Assembly: GCA_944385025.1 (NCBI GenBank)
Contig: CALWVQ010000022.1
Location: 1-34,088 of the forward strand
Direction: 5' to 3'
DNA length: 34,088 bases
Source of the DNA: an uncultured Eubacterium sp.
GTDB lineage: Bacteria; Bacillota; Clostridia; Oscillospirales; Acutalibacteraceae
Shown here: in pieces, positions 1 to 7,987 of the stretch
Position numbering within the stretch: position 1 is the stretch's first letter
How the letters are laid out: every line of letters begins with the position of its first letter
Program-made: the position numbers and the translations under genes
Notes under the pieces: generated by a model
The model's input: only the letters and a program-made list of their open reading frames with translations
Database searches by the model: none
Told to the model about the DNA's origin: nothing

Positions 1-412
1 CAATGTAGTTGGCAACAATACAGCATCCCATACCAAAACCTATCCAAGCCACTGAACTTGACAATTTGATAGGTGTTTTGGGTATAACGGGATAGGTATA
101 TCTTTTTCTGTTAATAAGCGCCATTATGCCAAAAGGTACAAGAACAGATAAAAAGGATATGCATAAAACGTAAATCGAATAGTTAAGCACGGGATTACTC
201 ATATACTCATTATACAGATTAAGCTGTACCAAAACAAATCCTAAAATGTATTGCAAAAGAATATATGCAATAATAGCACACCCCATTGTAAGACTGATGA
301 TTCTTATTTCCTTTTTTTCAGCACGCTTTTTCTGCTCATTGAGAAAGCGTGCCTGTGCAGCCTCATAAACATCACTGTTGTTTCCAAACGGGTTATAGTA
401 ATACTGTGACAT
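1..412 (-). CDS. Multi-pass membrane protein, N-terminal part (possibly CPBP-family protease)
   Basis: This gene runs off the left edge of the window, so only about the first 137 residues are seen. It starts with a short polar, Tyr/Asn-rich segment (MSQYYYNPFGNN) and an Arg/Lys/Glu-rich stretch. Three hydrophobic helices follow, at roughly residues 43-65, 78-100 and 118-137. This layout resembles Clostridial CPBP (Abi) family intramembrane proteases, but the glutamate and histidine motifs that define that family would lie beyond the edge, so the family is a guess. The start ATG lies 4 bases after the stop of the ThyX-like gene, so it is the last visible gene of a four-gene minus-strand operon with galU. 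Confidence 0.6.
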   Translation of the reverse strand, partial: MSQYYYNPFGNNSDVYEAAQARFLNEQKKRAEKKEIRIISLTMGCAIIAYILLQYILGFVLVQLNLYNEYMSNPVLNYSIYVLCISFLSVLVPFGIMALINRKRYTYPVIPKTPIKLSSSVAWIGFGMGCCIVANYI

Positions 413-416
413 TAAA

Positions 417-1046
417 TCAGTCCTTTTGGTCTTCTTGAATAAATAAATCTTTGAAATACGGAAGCTGGGTTATCCAGTCACAATAAGTGTGCCACTCCTC
501 CAGCTTATGATTTCTTCTTGCATAGTAGATATTACAAAGATTTTCATAGTTGAGCGTACAGGTTCTCATTTGATTATAAGAACTGGGCAAAAGCTGAATA
601 ATTGTATACCAAATAGTTTTGTCCTTGGTTTCAAGGAATTTTAGTCTTAAATCCTCAAGGGTTTCAATAACTTTTTCCATCGCTTTTATTCCGTCTTCAT
701 TCATATGGTCAACGGAAAAATCGGACAGTTCAAACGGCTTTGAGGTTATTTTGTGCATAGTAGAAGTGGAGTTAGCAACAGTGCCCACCTTATAAGTGTC
801 GTATTCCTTCCACCAATACATAGGTGCAGTTACATCCACGCTGACAAAAATCATTCTGACAAACTTTCTGTGGTCCGTTCCTGCCTGGCAAAGCCTTTTT
901 GCAAGGCTCAAATCATTTTCGCCGAAAACAAAATTACCGTTTTCATCAAAATAAGAGTCGTACCTTGCCCAAGAATTCATAGGATTTCTTGCACCGCGCA
1001 TAGCATTGTCAAAATTCACCACACTTGTGCGTTCAATTTTAATCAT
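417..1046 (-). CDS. ThyX-like protein lacking the RHR signature
   Basis: This is a 209-residue protein. Residues about 77-98 (YWWKEYDTYKVGTVANSTST and on) sit where FAD-dependent thymidylate synthases (ThyX) carry the RHRxxSxNExS substrate motif. The C-terminal part, about 148-192, has the ThyX-like order LLP, then T-x-N-Y-x-N-L, then an R-R-N-H segment and a W/E-rich helix. I therefore infer a ThyX-like fold. The RHR arginines are absent, so thymidylate synthase activity is doubtful and the true substrate is unknown. The start ATG lies one base after the galU stop, so translation is probably coupled. No signal peptide or membrane segment is seen. It could also be an uncharacterised Clostridial or phage-related family that only shares the fold. 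Confidence 0.6.
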   Translation of the reverse strand: MIKIERTSVVNFDNAMRGARNPMNSWARYDSYFDENGNFVFGENDLSLAKRLCQAGTDHRKFVRMIFVSVDVTAPMYWWKEYDTYKVGTVANSTSTMHKITSKPFELSDFSVDHMNEDGIKAMEKVIETLEDLRLKFLETKDKTIWYTIIQLLPSSYNQMRTCTLNYENLCNIYYARRNHKLEEWHTYCDWITQLPYFKDLFIQEDQKD

Positions 1047-1047
1047 A

Positions 1048-1923
1048 TCAGTCTAAATCCTTTGCTATCTTCTTTATGTAAGCCTTAAGTTCGTCTTTTG
1101 TTTCTGGGTGATTGAGTCCAACCTCAATATTAGCCTGAAGGATGCCGAACTTATTGCCCATATCGTAGCGTGTGCCCTCGTAATCAACTGCAACAACGCC
1201 CTTTGTCTGTGCCAAAGTTCTCATAGCGTCGGTAAGCTGAAGCTCGTTGCCGGCACCCAAAGGAGTATTTTCGAGAATATCAAAAATTTCAGGAGGCATA
1301 ACAACACGGCCTAAAATTGAATAGTTTGACATAATCTCCTCAGGTGACGGTTTCTCAATCATATCTGTGCAGTTATAGCAGTTGTCCTCAATTTTATCTA
1401 CTGCAAGAGAACAATACTTTGTAATTGCCATACCCGGAACTTCCTTAACGCCGACAGCGCCCTTGCCGTACTTTTCATAAGCGTCGCAAAGCTGTTTTGT
1501 TACAGGAGTTTCAGAGATAATAACATCGTCGCCGTAAAGAACGGCAAAAGGCTCGTCGCCTACAAAGCTCTTTGCACAAAGAACTGCGTGGCCAAGACCT
1601 TTTGTCTCTTTCTGACGGATAAAGTAAATATTTCCGAAATTAGAGCACTGCATTACGTCGTCGTAAATCTTCTTTTTGCTTTCATTTCCCTCAAGTTTTG
1701 CCTCAAGCTCAAAAGCGTGGTCAAAATGGTCCTCAATAGCACCCTTACCTCTGTTAGTGATAATAAGTACATCCTCAATACCTGACGCAAAAGCCTCCTC
1801 AACAATATACTGAATTGCAGGCTTGTCAACAATGTTGAGCATTTCCTTTGGTACTGCCTTTGATGCAGGAAGAACTCTTGTTCCCATACCTGCTGCAGGA
1901 ATTATCGCTTTTCTTACTTTCAT
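1048..1923 (-). CDS. galU: UTP--glucose-1-phosphate uridylyltransferase
   Basis: GalU makes UDP-glucose from UTP and glucose-1-phosphate in the cytoplasm, feeding cell-surface polymers and galactose metabolism. The protein is 291 residues, the normal length. The nucleotide-binding signature AAGMGTRVLP lies at residues 10-19, the KPAIQYIVEEA segment follows, and GDD at 131-133 fits the metal-binding region of the nucleotidyltransferase fold. I chose the ATG at 1923 because GGAGG lies 8 bases upstream. An in-frame TTG 15 bases further up contains that ribosome binding site and is rejected. It follows the zinc-ribbon membrane protein gene by 31 bases and precedes the ThyX-like gene by one base. 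Confidence 0.95.
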   Translation of the reverse strand: MKVRKAIIPAAGMGTRVLPASKAVPKEMLNIVDKPAIQYIVEEAFASGIEDVLIITNRGKGAIEDHFDHAFELEAKLEGNESKKKIYDDVMQCSNFGNIYFIRQKETKGLGHAVLCAKSFVGDEPFAVLYGDDVIISETPVTKQLCDAYEKYGKGAVGVKEVPGMAITKYCSLAVDKIEDNCYNCTDMIEKPSPEEIMSNYSILGRVVMPPEIFDILENTPLGAGNELQLTDAMRTLAQTKGVVAVDYEGTRYDMGNKFGILQANIEVGLNHPETKDELKAYIKKIAKDLD

Positions 1924-1954
1924 AACATTATCCTCCAATACACATTATATAATA

Positions 1955-3070
1955 TTACAATATTGAACTAAGAAAACTTGATACTAAATCAAGCACAAAG
2001 TATGCCATTACAGGGGCAAAAAAACTAATGCCGCCCATTCTTGACAGATAAATCTGTTTCATTTCTTCCTGTGAAAGAGACGTCTCTTCCCCCGCAAAGG
2101 GCATTGCCGCACTGAACATACCGCCGTTTGCAAGGTTTTCATCCATCTTATTTAAAACAGAAATAACCTTTTTTCTGTAAAGCATATTGCTTATCAGTGC
2201 AATTATCACATTAATTACAAGAGTACATACAAAAGCAGTTATTAAAAACTGTGGTGCTTTTTGAAAAATCTCGTTAAAAGACTCCACAAACGACTGCTGC
2301 TGGGGTACATAATTTGGGTCTCTCATACTCTGCATAGTTTGGTTGAAATAGCTGTATAAATCAGAAACCTGAGCAGCAAAAATGCCTTGAACAAACAGTG
2401 AAACTGCTGTTCTTAATACTAAAGCTATTACGCCTTCTTTATACATCTTTCTAAACAGCAGATAATACGGGCCGAAGAAAAATGCTCCCCAGTTCCAAGA
2501 AACTTTTTTGTTTTTAATAAATTTAGGGATAAACTTTGCAGTATTTACCTTTACTACAGACGCAACGTCTGAAATTTTTTTGCCTTCTATAGTGTCCTTT
2601 GAGTTTTTATACACCTGACTTTCGGCGCCTAATCCCATATTAAACGGATTAGCGGGTTTGTACTGCGGATTTTCCTGTTTTGAGCCGCAATAAGGGCAAA
2701 ACGGAGTGTCTTTGTCTATTTCATTGCCGCACTTTGAACAAACCGTCTTACCTACGCCGTAATAATCATTATTATCATTTTGGACATTTTCGTTTTTTTC
2801 GGCGTAATTTACTTCTTTTTCATCTTTAGGAACATAATAAATATTGTTAGGGTTTAGTTTTTGAGCCGCTGTGGTAGCATTTGACTGCTTCTTTTCCTCA
2901 AACTTATACTCAAAACCGCTTTCGTGCTTATCCTCATTAACACATTTGCCAAGAGAATTATAGCATTCCCTGTGATGAGGAGTTCCGCACACCGGACAAA
3001 ATACTATATCATCTTCGGGAGTAAATATTTTGTCACATACGGGACACTTTTCGTTTTCGTGAAAAATCAT
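1955..3070 (-). CDS. Prokaryotic RING-finger / zinc-ribbon membrane protein
   Basis: This is a 371-residue protein with two metal-binding modules and a membrane domain. Residues 9-43 hold a cysteine/histidine cluster (C9-x2-C12, C25-x2-C28, H32-H33, C36, C43) like the prokaryotic RING finger family 1. A second zinc ribbon (CSKCG ... CPYCG) sits near residues 111-129. After a basic linker, a region starting SWNWGAFFFGPYYLLFRK at about 190 looks like DUF2628-type membrane proteins and is followed by three or four hydrophobic helices. The function is unknown; sensing or protein binding at the membrane is possible. The ATG at 3070 was chosen because AAGGG lies 8 bases upstream; an ATG 60 bases further up lacks a site. 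It heads the galU operon. Confidence 0.75.
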   Translation of the reverse strand: MIFHENEKCPVCDKIFTPEDDIVFCPVCGTPHHRECYNSLGKCVNEDKHESGFEYKFEEKKQSNATTAAQKLNPNNIYYVPKDEKEVNYAEKNENVQNDNNDYYGVGKTVCSKCGNEIDKDTPFCPYCGSKQENPQYKPANPFNMGLGAESQVYKNSKDTIEGKKISDVASVVKVNTAKFIPKFIKNKKVSWNWGAFFFGPYYLLFRKMYKEGVIALVLRTAVSLFVQGIFAAQVSDLYSYFNQTMQSMRDPNYVPQQQSFVESFNEIFQKAPQFLITAFVCTLVINVIIALISNMLYRKKVISVLNKMDENLANGGMFSAAMPFAGEETSLSQEEMKQIYLSRMGGISFFAPVMAYFVLDLVSSFLSSIL

Positions 3071-3100
3071 TACAATTTCCCTTCTCTCATAATCATACCA

Positions 3101-3130
3101 ATTATACATTATAGTATCACTATAAATCAA
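3101..3130 (-). promoter_or_regulatory. Sigma-A-type promoter for the RING-protein/galU operon
   Basis: On the minus strand, TTGATT (3125-3130) and TATAAT (3101-3106) are separated by 18 bases. They lie 31 bases upstream of the start at 3070. Confidence 0.5.
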
Positions 3131-3166
3131 GAAATTTCATTAAATAATTATTAAAGGTTTTTGAAC

Positions 3167-3195
3167 TTGCAAAATTAATACAAATTGTATATAAT
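3167..3195 (+). promoter_or_regulatory. Sigma-A-type promoter for prfB
   Basis: TTGCAA (3167-3172) and a perfect TATAAT (3190-3195) have a 17-base spacer. The prfB start lies 41 bases downstream of the -10 box. Confidence 0.6.
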
Positions 3196-3236
3196 AGTAT
3201 ACCATAATAACTAACAGTAATTTGCGGAGTAAAAAT

Positions 3237-4373
3237 ATGATTGAATACGAAGAATTAAGATTAAGACTTCTTGAATCAGAAAAGACGGTTAATAATTTAA
3301 AAGAGGCGCTTGCCATTGATACTCTTAAAACTGAAATTCAGCAGCTTGAAGAGCAGAGCAGCGCTCCGGATTTTTGGGACGATATGACAAACAGCCAAAA
3401 GATTATGCAAAAAATAGGATCTCTTAAATCAAAAGTTGCTTCCTATGAAAATGTAAAAAACGCATATGACGACGCTCTTGTTATGATTGAGCTTGCAAAC
3501 GAGGAAGAGGACGCCGATTTGCTGGAGGACTGCACCCAGTCAGTAGAAGAAATTGAAAAGGCCCTTGAAAGCCTTACGCTTTCCACCCTTTTAAGCGGTG
3601 AATTTGACGGCAAAAACGCTCTTCTTACTTTCCACGCAGGAGCAGGAGGAACAGAGGCGCAGGATTGGGCTGAAATGCTTTTCAGAATGTATAATCGCTG
3701 GGGCGAAAGACACGGATACAAGGTATCAACTCTTGATTATCTTGACGGCGATGTGGCAGGACTTAAAAGCGCCACGATTCTTGTTGAGGGCGAAAATGCA
3801 TACGGCTACCTAAAGGGCGAAATGGGTATTCACAGACTTGTCAGAGTTTCCCCGTTTGACTCTTCGGGCAGACGTCACACCTCCTTCGCATCAGTTGAGG
3901 TAATGCCTGAAATTGACGACGACGTGAACGTAGAAATCCGTGAGGAAGACATAAAAATGGACGTTTACCGTGCATCAGGCGCCGGCGGACAGAAGGTAAA
4001 CAAAACATCCTCTGCCGTAAGGCTTACGCATATCCCTACGGGTATTGTAGTTTCGTGTCAGATTGAAAGAAGCCAGCACCAAAACCGCGAGGTTGCGATG
4101 AGAATGCTTAAATCAAAGCTGGTGGAAATCAAAGAACGTGAAAACCTTGAAAGAATCGAGGACATCAAGGGCGATCAAAAAGAAATTGCCTGGGGCAGTC
4201 AAATACGTTCGTACGTATTTATGCCATACACTATGGCAAAAGACCACAGAACAGGCTTTGAAATGGGCAATATTAACGCTGTTATGGACGGCGATATTGA
4301 CGGATTTATAAACGCATATCTCAAAATGAAATCTGTTGAGGGAGTTGAGGCTGCAGATGAGCGAAATTCTTGA
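3237..4373 (+). CDS. prfB: Peptide chain release factor 2
   Basis: RF2 ends translation at UGA and UAA. The protein is 378 residues. The SPF stop-codon-reading motif is in RLVRVSPFDSSGRRHTS and the catalytic GGQ is in SGAGGQKVNKTSSAVRL. I chose the ATG at 3237, with GGAG 7 bases upstream; an in-frame TTG at 3222 overlaps that site. Unlike many bacterial prfB genes, no programmed +1 frameshift is needed: codon 25 is CTT, as at the E. coli shift site, but GCC follows instead of TGA. The stop is itself TGA, and it overlaps the start of the MgtC-like gene by 17 bases. Confidence 0.95.
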   Translation: MIEYEELRLRLLESEKTVNNLKEALAIDTLKTEIQQLEEQSSAPDFWDDMTNSQKIMQKIGSLKSKVASYENVKNAYDDALVMIELANEEEDADLLEDCTQSVEEIEKALESLTLSTLLSGEFDGKNALLTFHAGAGGTEAQDWAEMLFRMYNRWGERHGYKVSTLDYLDGDVAGLKSATILVEGENAYGYLKGEMGIHRLVRVSPFDSSGRRHTSFASVEVMPEIDDDVNVEIREEDIKMDVYRASGAGGQKVNKTSSAVRLTHIPTGIVVSCQIERSQHQNREVAMRMLKSKLVEIKERENLERIEDIKGDQKEIAWGSQIRSYVFMPYTMAKDHRTGFEMGNINAVMDGDIDGFINAYLKMKSVEGVEAADERNS

Positions 4374-5088
4374 TATTTCTACTATTCTCGGCTTTTCGGT
4401 AAGGCTTTTTATATCCATTTTACTGGGTATGGTAATCGGGTTTGAACGTCAGTGGACAAAACATCCCGCCGGAATTTTAACTAACGTTATAGTATGTGTA
4501 GGCTCTTATGCTTATTCCGCATTCTCATATATAGCTATGGGCGATGACAGTTCACTTGTTGACGTTACACGTGTAGCGGCGCAGGTAGTATGCGGTATAG
4601 GCTTTTTGGGCGCAGGTCTCATTATCCGCGACGGTACAAATATTCGAGGACTTGCCACCGCTGCAACTATTTGGACTACTGCCGCAGTAGGTGTTTTATG
4701 CACTCTTCCAAACATCCTTTTTTCAATAATTGTAGGAGTTGCAGTAGTTGTAATTCATCTTATTTTGCACCCTGTTTCAAACTATCTTGAAAAGGCAAGA
4801 CAATACAAAAAAGATGACAGTAAAAATACAGACTGTATTTATAAAATTTCCATTTTATGTAACGAGGACAACGAAATTGATATTCGTTCCCATCTTGTAA
4901 AAACTATTCACGAAAAAGAAAAAGTTTTGTTACATAATTTGGAAAGTCATTCTACAAACGACGGAAGAACAAAAATCAAAGCGTATATTTCAACTGCTAA
5001 AAAAAATGACGACGCTGTTGAAAGTTTGCTTGTCCACATCGGTAAAGACGAGGGAATTGTGTCTGTCGGATGGAAATTAGACAATTAA
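4357..5088 (+). CDS. MgtC/SapB family membrane protein
   Basis: The protein is 243 residues. The first ~145 form the MgtC domain, with four or five hydrophobic helices and the conserved pattern GxxIGFERQWxxHPAGILTN near 28-47, then GIGFLGAGLI and RGLATAATIWTTAAVG. The last ~85 residues are soluble and resemble the ACT-like domain found in many MgtC proteins. MgtC proteins are linked to growth at low magnesium or acid pH and to inhibition of ATP synthase in pathogens; the role here is unknown. The ATG at 4357 has GAGG six bases upstream and lies inside the 3' end of prfB, so the two genes are probably translationally coupled. No magnesium riboswitch is visible. Confidence 0.88.
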   Translation: MSEILDISTILGFSVRLFISILLGMVIGFERQWTKHPAGILTNVIVCVGSYAYSAFSYIAMGDDSSLVDVTRVAAQVVCGIGFLGAGLIIRDGTNIRGLATAATIWTTAAVGVLCTLPNILFSIIVGVAVVVIHLILHPVSNYLEKARQYKKDDSKNTDCIYKISILCNEDNEIDIRSHLVKTIHEKEKVLLHNLESHSTNDGRTKIKAYISTAKKNDDAVESLLVHIGKDEGIVSVGWKLDN

Positions 5089-5101
5089 TACCACAAATAT
5101 A

Positions 5102-5139
5102 AAAATCCTCCCTGCAAAAACTATGTACGGGAGGATTTT
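5102..5139 (+). promoter_or_regulatory. Hairpin containing the pdaA ribosome binding site
   Basis: An 11-base perfect inverted repeat (arms 5102-5112 and 5129-5139, loop 16 bases) has GGGAGG of the next gene's ribosome binding site in its right arm. The right arm ends in TTTT, so it may also act as a terminator for prfB-mgtC. The start ATG is at 5143. Confidence 0.65.
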
Positions 5140-5142
5140 ATT

Positions 5143-5991
5143 ATGAAAAAAATACTGATTTGCATAATGTCTTTTGCTGTTATACTTACTGCCTGCAGTA
5201 TGAATAACAACGACGCACAGACTACAACCGATACCACAGTTGCAACTACATCGCAAAACTCCACAAATGTGGCTGAAACCAGCGTAGAGATAACTCAAGT
5301 AAATGTGGAAAATTACAGCAGCGAAAAGGTAGTTTGGGGGCCGGGAAGAGGAGAAAATCATCAACGCCCAAACGACCCTGTTGAGCTTCAAAAAAAGTAT
5401 GAAAATTTAGGCGCAAATTTCATTATGGAGGATGAAAAATATATATGCCTAACCTTTGATGAGGGCTATGAAAACGGCTATACTCCGGCAATTTTAGACA
5501 CATTGAAAGAAAAAAACGTAAAGGCTGTTTTCTTTGTCACTTACGATTTTGCAAAGGACAATCCGGATTTGATTGAAAGAATGATTGACGAGGGTCACAT
5601 CATAGGAAATCACACCTACCGCCACTACACTCTTGATGAGGTCAGCAGTGAGGTTGCGGCTGAAGAAATTTCTTTTTTACACGACTATATGAAGGAGAAC
5701 TTTCAGTACCGTATGACCTTGTTTAGATTTCCTGAAGGCTCTTTCAGCGAGCAAACTCTTGCCATAGCTGACCAGCTTGGCTACCAAAGCGTATTTTGGT
5801 CGTTTGCGTACGCCGACTGGGATGCTCAAAATCCCGCCGACCCTGACGAAGCGCTGAAAACCGTAACGGACAATTTCCACAACGGCGAAATAATGCTTCT
5901 TCACGCAGTAAGCAGCACCAACGCCGAAATACTGGGCAGTATAATAGACGAAGCACAAAATCAGGGTTATACCTTCACTACAAAGATTTAA
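5143..5991 (+). CDS. pdaA: PdaA-type polysaccharide deacetylase lipoprotein
   Basis: The protein is 282 residues. A lipoprotein signal peptide ends in LTAC (Cys18), followed by a Thr/Ser/Asn-rich linker to about residue 55 and a NodB-type deacetylase domain. Catalytic features are TFDEGYE (Asp106), the metal-binding HTYRH (His157, His161), RFPEGSFSE, and LLHAVS (His254). The TFDEGY form and DWD segment fit PdaA, which removes the acetyl group of N-acetylmuramate so that muramic delta-lactam of spore cortex can form. It therefore probably acts on the outer face of the membrane and hints at spore formation. GGGAGG lies 8 bases upstream of the ATG, within a hairpin. A strong terminator follows directly. 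Confidence 0.88.
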   Translation: MKKILICIMSFAVILTACSMNNNDAQTTTDTTVATTSQNSTNVAETSVEITQVNVENYSSEKVVWGPGRGENHQRPNDPVELQKKYENLGANFIMEDEKYICLTFDEGYENGYTPAILDTLKEKNVKAVFFVTYDFAKDNPDLIERMIDEGHIIGNHTYRHYTLDEVSSEVAAEEISFLHDYMKENFQYRMTLFRFPEGSFSEQTLAIADQLGYQSVFWSFAYADWDAQNPADPDEALKTVTDNFHNGEIMLLHAVSSTNAEILGSIIDEAQNQGYTFTTKI

Positions 5992-6022
5992 CAAAGGAAA
6001 GCAGGTCTTTCCTTTGTTTTTT
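5991..6022 (+). terminator. Rho-independent terminator after pdaA
   Basis: An 11-base perfect stem (5991-6001 with 6007-6017) closes a 5-base loop and is followed by a T-rich tract. It begins at the last base of the pdaA stop codon. Confidence 0.85.
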
Positions 6023-6060
6023 ACTTTATTTTACAAATTTGAAAATTTACAATTTTACTA

Positions 6061-6089
6061 TTGTTATAACTGCAAGTATATTATATAAT
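6061..6089 (+). promoter_or_regulatory. Sigma-A-type promoter for the mreBCD-mrdA operon
   Basis: TTGTTA (6061-6066) and a perfect TATAAT (6084-6089) with a 17-base spacer lie 64 bases upstream of mreB. Confidence 0.6.
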
Positions 6090-6153
6090 ATATCAAGTGC
6101 AAATAAATAAATGTATGAAAATATGTTAGATTACGCGAAAGTGAGAAATAAAA

Positions 6154-7134
6154 ATGCTGTTTTCAAGAGATATAGGTATTGATTTGGGTACTTCAAACAC
6201 TCTTCTGTGCGACAAAAAAGGAAGAATCGTTATTCGTGAACCCAGCGTTGTTGCAGTTGACGTAAAATCAAAAAGAGTTGTTGCAACAGGTAATCAGGCA
6301 AAAGCTATGATTGGCAGAACTCCGGGTTCTATCATTGCCGTTCGTCCCCTTCAGGACGGTGTTATTGCGGACTTTGATATGACATCGGATATGCTCAGGA
6401 GCTTTATGTACCGTTCCAGCAAAAGACGTCTTTTTACAAAAACAAGAGTTGTTATCAGCATTCCCAGCGACGTAACAGAAGTTGAAAGAAGAGCCGTTGA
6501 AGATGCTGTACGCGCCGCAGGCGCTCAGGAGGTTGAACTGATAGAAGAGCCTATGGCAGCTGCTTTAGGCGTAGGACTTCCTGTTTTTGACGCAACAGGT
6601 TCTATGGTTGTTGACATCGGCGGCGGAACGTGCGACGTAGCAGTATTAAGTTTGGGCGGAGTTGCCGCAAACAAAAGCATTAAAATAGGCGGCGACGCTT
6701 TTGACGAGGCTATAATTGACTATATGAAGAAAGAGCACGATATTCTTATCGGCAAAAACACGGCGGAAGATGTAAAGCTCAAAATCGGTTCTGCTATGGA
6801 ATACGACGGCGAGGGCGCTATGGAAGTTAAAGGCAGAAATCTTATAAACGGGCTTCCAAAAAGCGTTGAGATTACATCTGCTGAAATCAGGGAAGTTTTA
6901 AGCGAACCTGTGGCAGAAATTATTTCCGCTATTAAAGAAACTCTTGAAGTTACTTTACCTGAACTTGCCGCTGACATAATTGATAAAGGAATTTATCTTA
7001 CAGGCGGTTCAAGTCAGTTAAGAGGACTTAAAGAATTGATTGAAAAAGAAACCGAAATCACAGTACATACTCCCGAAAATCCTATGGACTGTGTGGCAAT
7101 AGGAACATCTATCAAACTGAGAAGGGCAATATAA
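6154..7134 (+). CDS. mreB: Rod shape-determining actin homologue MreB
   Basis: MreB forms membrane-bound filaments that position the side-wall peptidoglycan machinery. The protein is 326 residues, close to the usual 330-345. The phosphate-1 motif DIGIDLGTSNT is at residues 6-16, phosphate-2 (VVDIGGGTCDVAVLSLGG) is near 150, and the adenosine motif (LTGGSSQLRGL) is near 295. The N-terminal MLFSRDIG resembles the short membrane-binding start of Gram-positive MreB. The ribosome binding site is weak (GTGAG about 9 bases upstream). It is the first gene of the operon mreB-mreC-mreD-mrdA, behind a strong promoter and a terminator that isolate it from pdaA. Confidence 0.95.
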   Translation: MLFSRDIGIDLGTSNTLLCDKKGRIVIREPSVVAVDVKSKRVVATGNQAKAMIGRTPGSIIAVRPLQDGVIADFDMTSDMLRSFMYRSSKRRLFTKTRVVISIPSDVTEVERRAVEDAVRAAGAQEVELIEEPMAAALGVGLPVFDATGSMVVDIGGGTCDVAVLSLGGVAANKSIKIGGDAFDEAIIDYMKKEHDILIGKNTAEDVKLKIGSAMEYDGEGAMEVKGRNLINGLPKSVEITSAEIREVLSEPVAEIISAIKETLEVTLPELAADIIDKGIYLTGGSSQLRGLKELIEKETEITVHTPENPMDCVAIGTSIKLRRAI

Positions 7135-7138
7135 AGCT

Positions 7139-7987
7139 ATGAAAAACCTTTTTAAAAGCGGTCGTTTTAAGCTGATTTGCTCCGTTTTATGTCTGCTTCT
7201 TGTGGGTATGTTTTTAAGCGCCGTAAACGGTCACAGTGAAACTGCCCAGTCAAGCGTAATCGGAACGATATTTACTCCTGCACACTGGGTTGCAAGCAAA
7301 ATTTCCGACGGAATAGATAAAATATCTTCAAACGCTAAAGGCGACGCACAGTATGAGGCGGAAATCGACAGGCTCCAGCAGGAAATCGGCGATTTACAGG
7401 ACCAGCTTATTGACTATAACAACTTAAAATCACAAAATGAAGTGTACAAGGATGCCCTTGAGCTTAAAGAGGACAACCCTGACTTTCAGTATTTGCAGGC
7501 TTCGGTAATCGGCCGTGACAGCGCAAGTCCGTTTTACACTTTTACAATCAACAAAGGACTTGTTGACGACGTTGTTGACGGCGACGCCGTACTTTACGGT
7601 AAATATCTGGTGGGAGTAGTAAAAAAGTCGTACCCCACTTACAGCGTGGTAAGCTCTATACTTGACCCGGATTTCAGTGTTTCGGCTTACGACATTAATA
7701 CAAAAGAGCTTAGCTACGTTACAGGTGATGCCGAAATAGCGTCTCAAGGTATGTGTAAATTTGAAAATCTTGACACAGCTACAAAAATCACATACGGCTC
7801 AATTATTGCCACTGCGGGAATAAGCTCAACAATGCCGAAAGACATTATTATCGGAACTGTTAAAGAAATCAGCGATGAAGAAACCAACATTTCCACATAC
7901 GCTATGATAGAACCGGGAACGGACATATCCAAGCTGGACAATTGTTTTGTGCTTACAGGCTACAACACTGAAAGTGAGGCAGACTGA
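7139..7987 (+). CDS. mreC: Rod shape-determining protein MreC
   Basis: MreC is a bitopic scaffold linking MreB filaments to the elongation penicillin-binding protein. The protein is 282 residues. It has one N-terminal membrane helix at about 12-29, a coiled coil near 66-105 (Glu/Gln/Leu heptads), and a C-terminal beta-rich domain with the typical VIGRDSASPFYTFTINKG and GDAVLYGKYLVGVV segments. It starts four bases after mreB and its TGA stop overlaps the mreD ATG by one base, so the three genes are co-translated. Confidence 0.93.
   Translation: MKNLFKSGRFKLICSVLCLLLVGMFLSAVNGHSETAQSSVIGTIFTPAHWVASKISDGIDKISSNAKGDAQYEAEIDRLQQEIGDLQDQLIDYNNLKSQNEVYKDALELKEDNPDFQYLQASVIGRDSASPFYTFTINKGLVDDVVDGDAVLYGKYLVGVVKKSYPTYSVVSSILDPDFSVSAYDINTKELSYVTGDAEIASQGMCKFENLDTATKITYGSIIATAGISSTMPKDIIIGTVKEISDEETNISTYAMIEPGTDISKLDNCFVLTGYNTESEAD

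Noticed and set aside
753..1088. 111-codon plus-strand open frame opposite the ThyX-like gene
   Set aside because: It overlaps two genes on the other strand, has no recognisable motif, and its composition reads as an antisense shadow.
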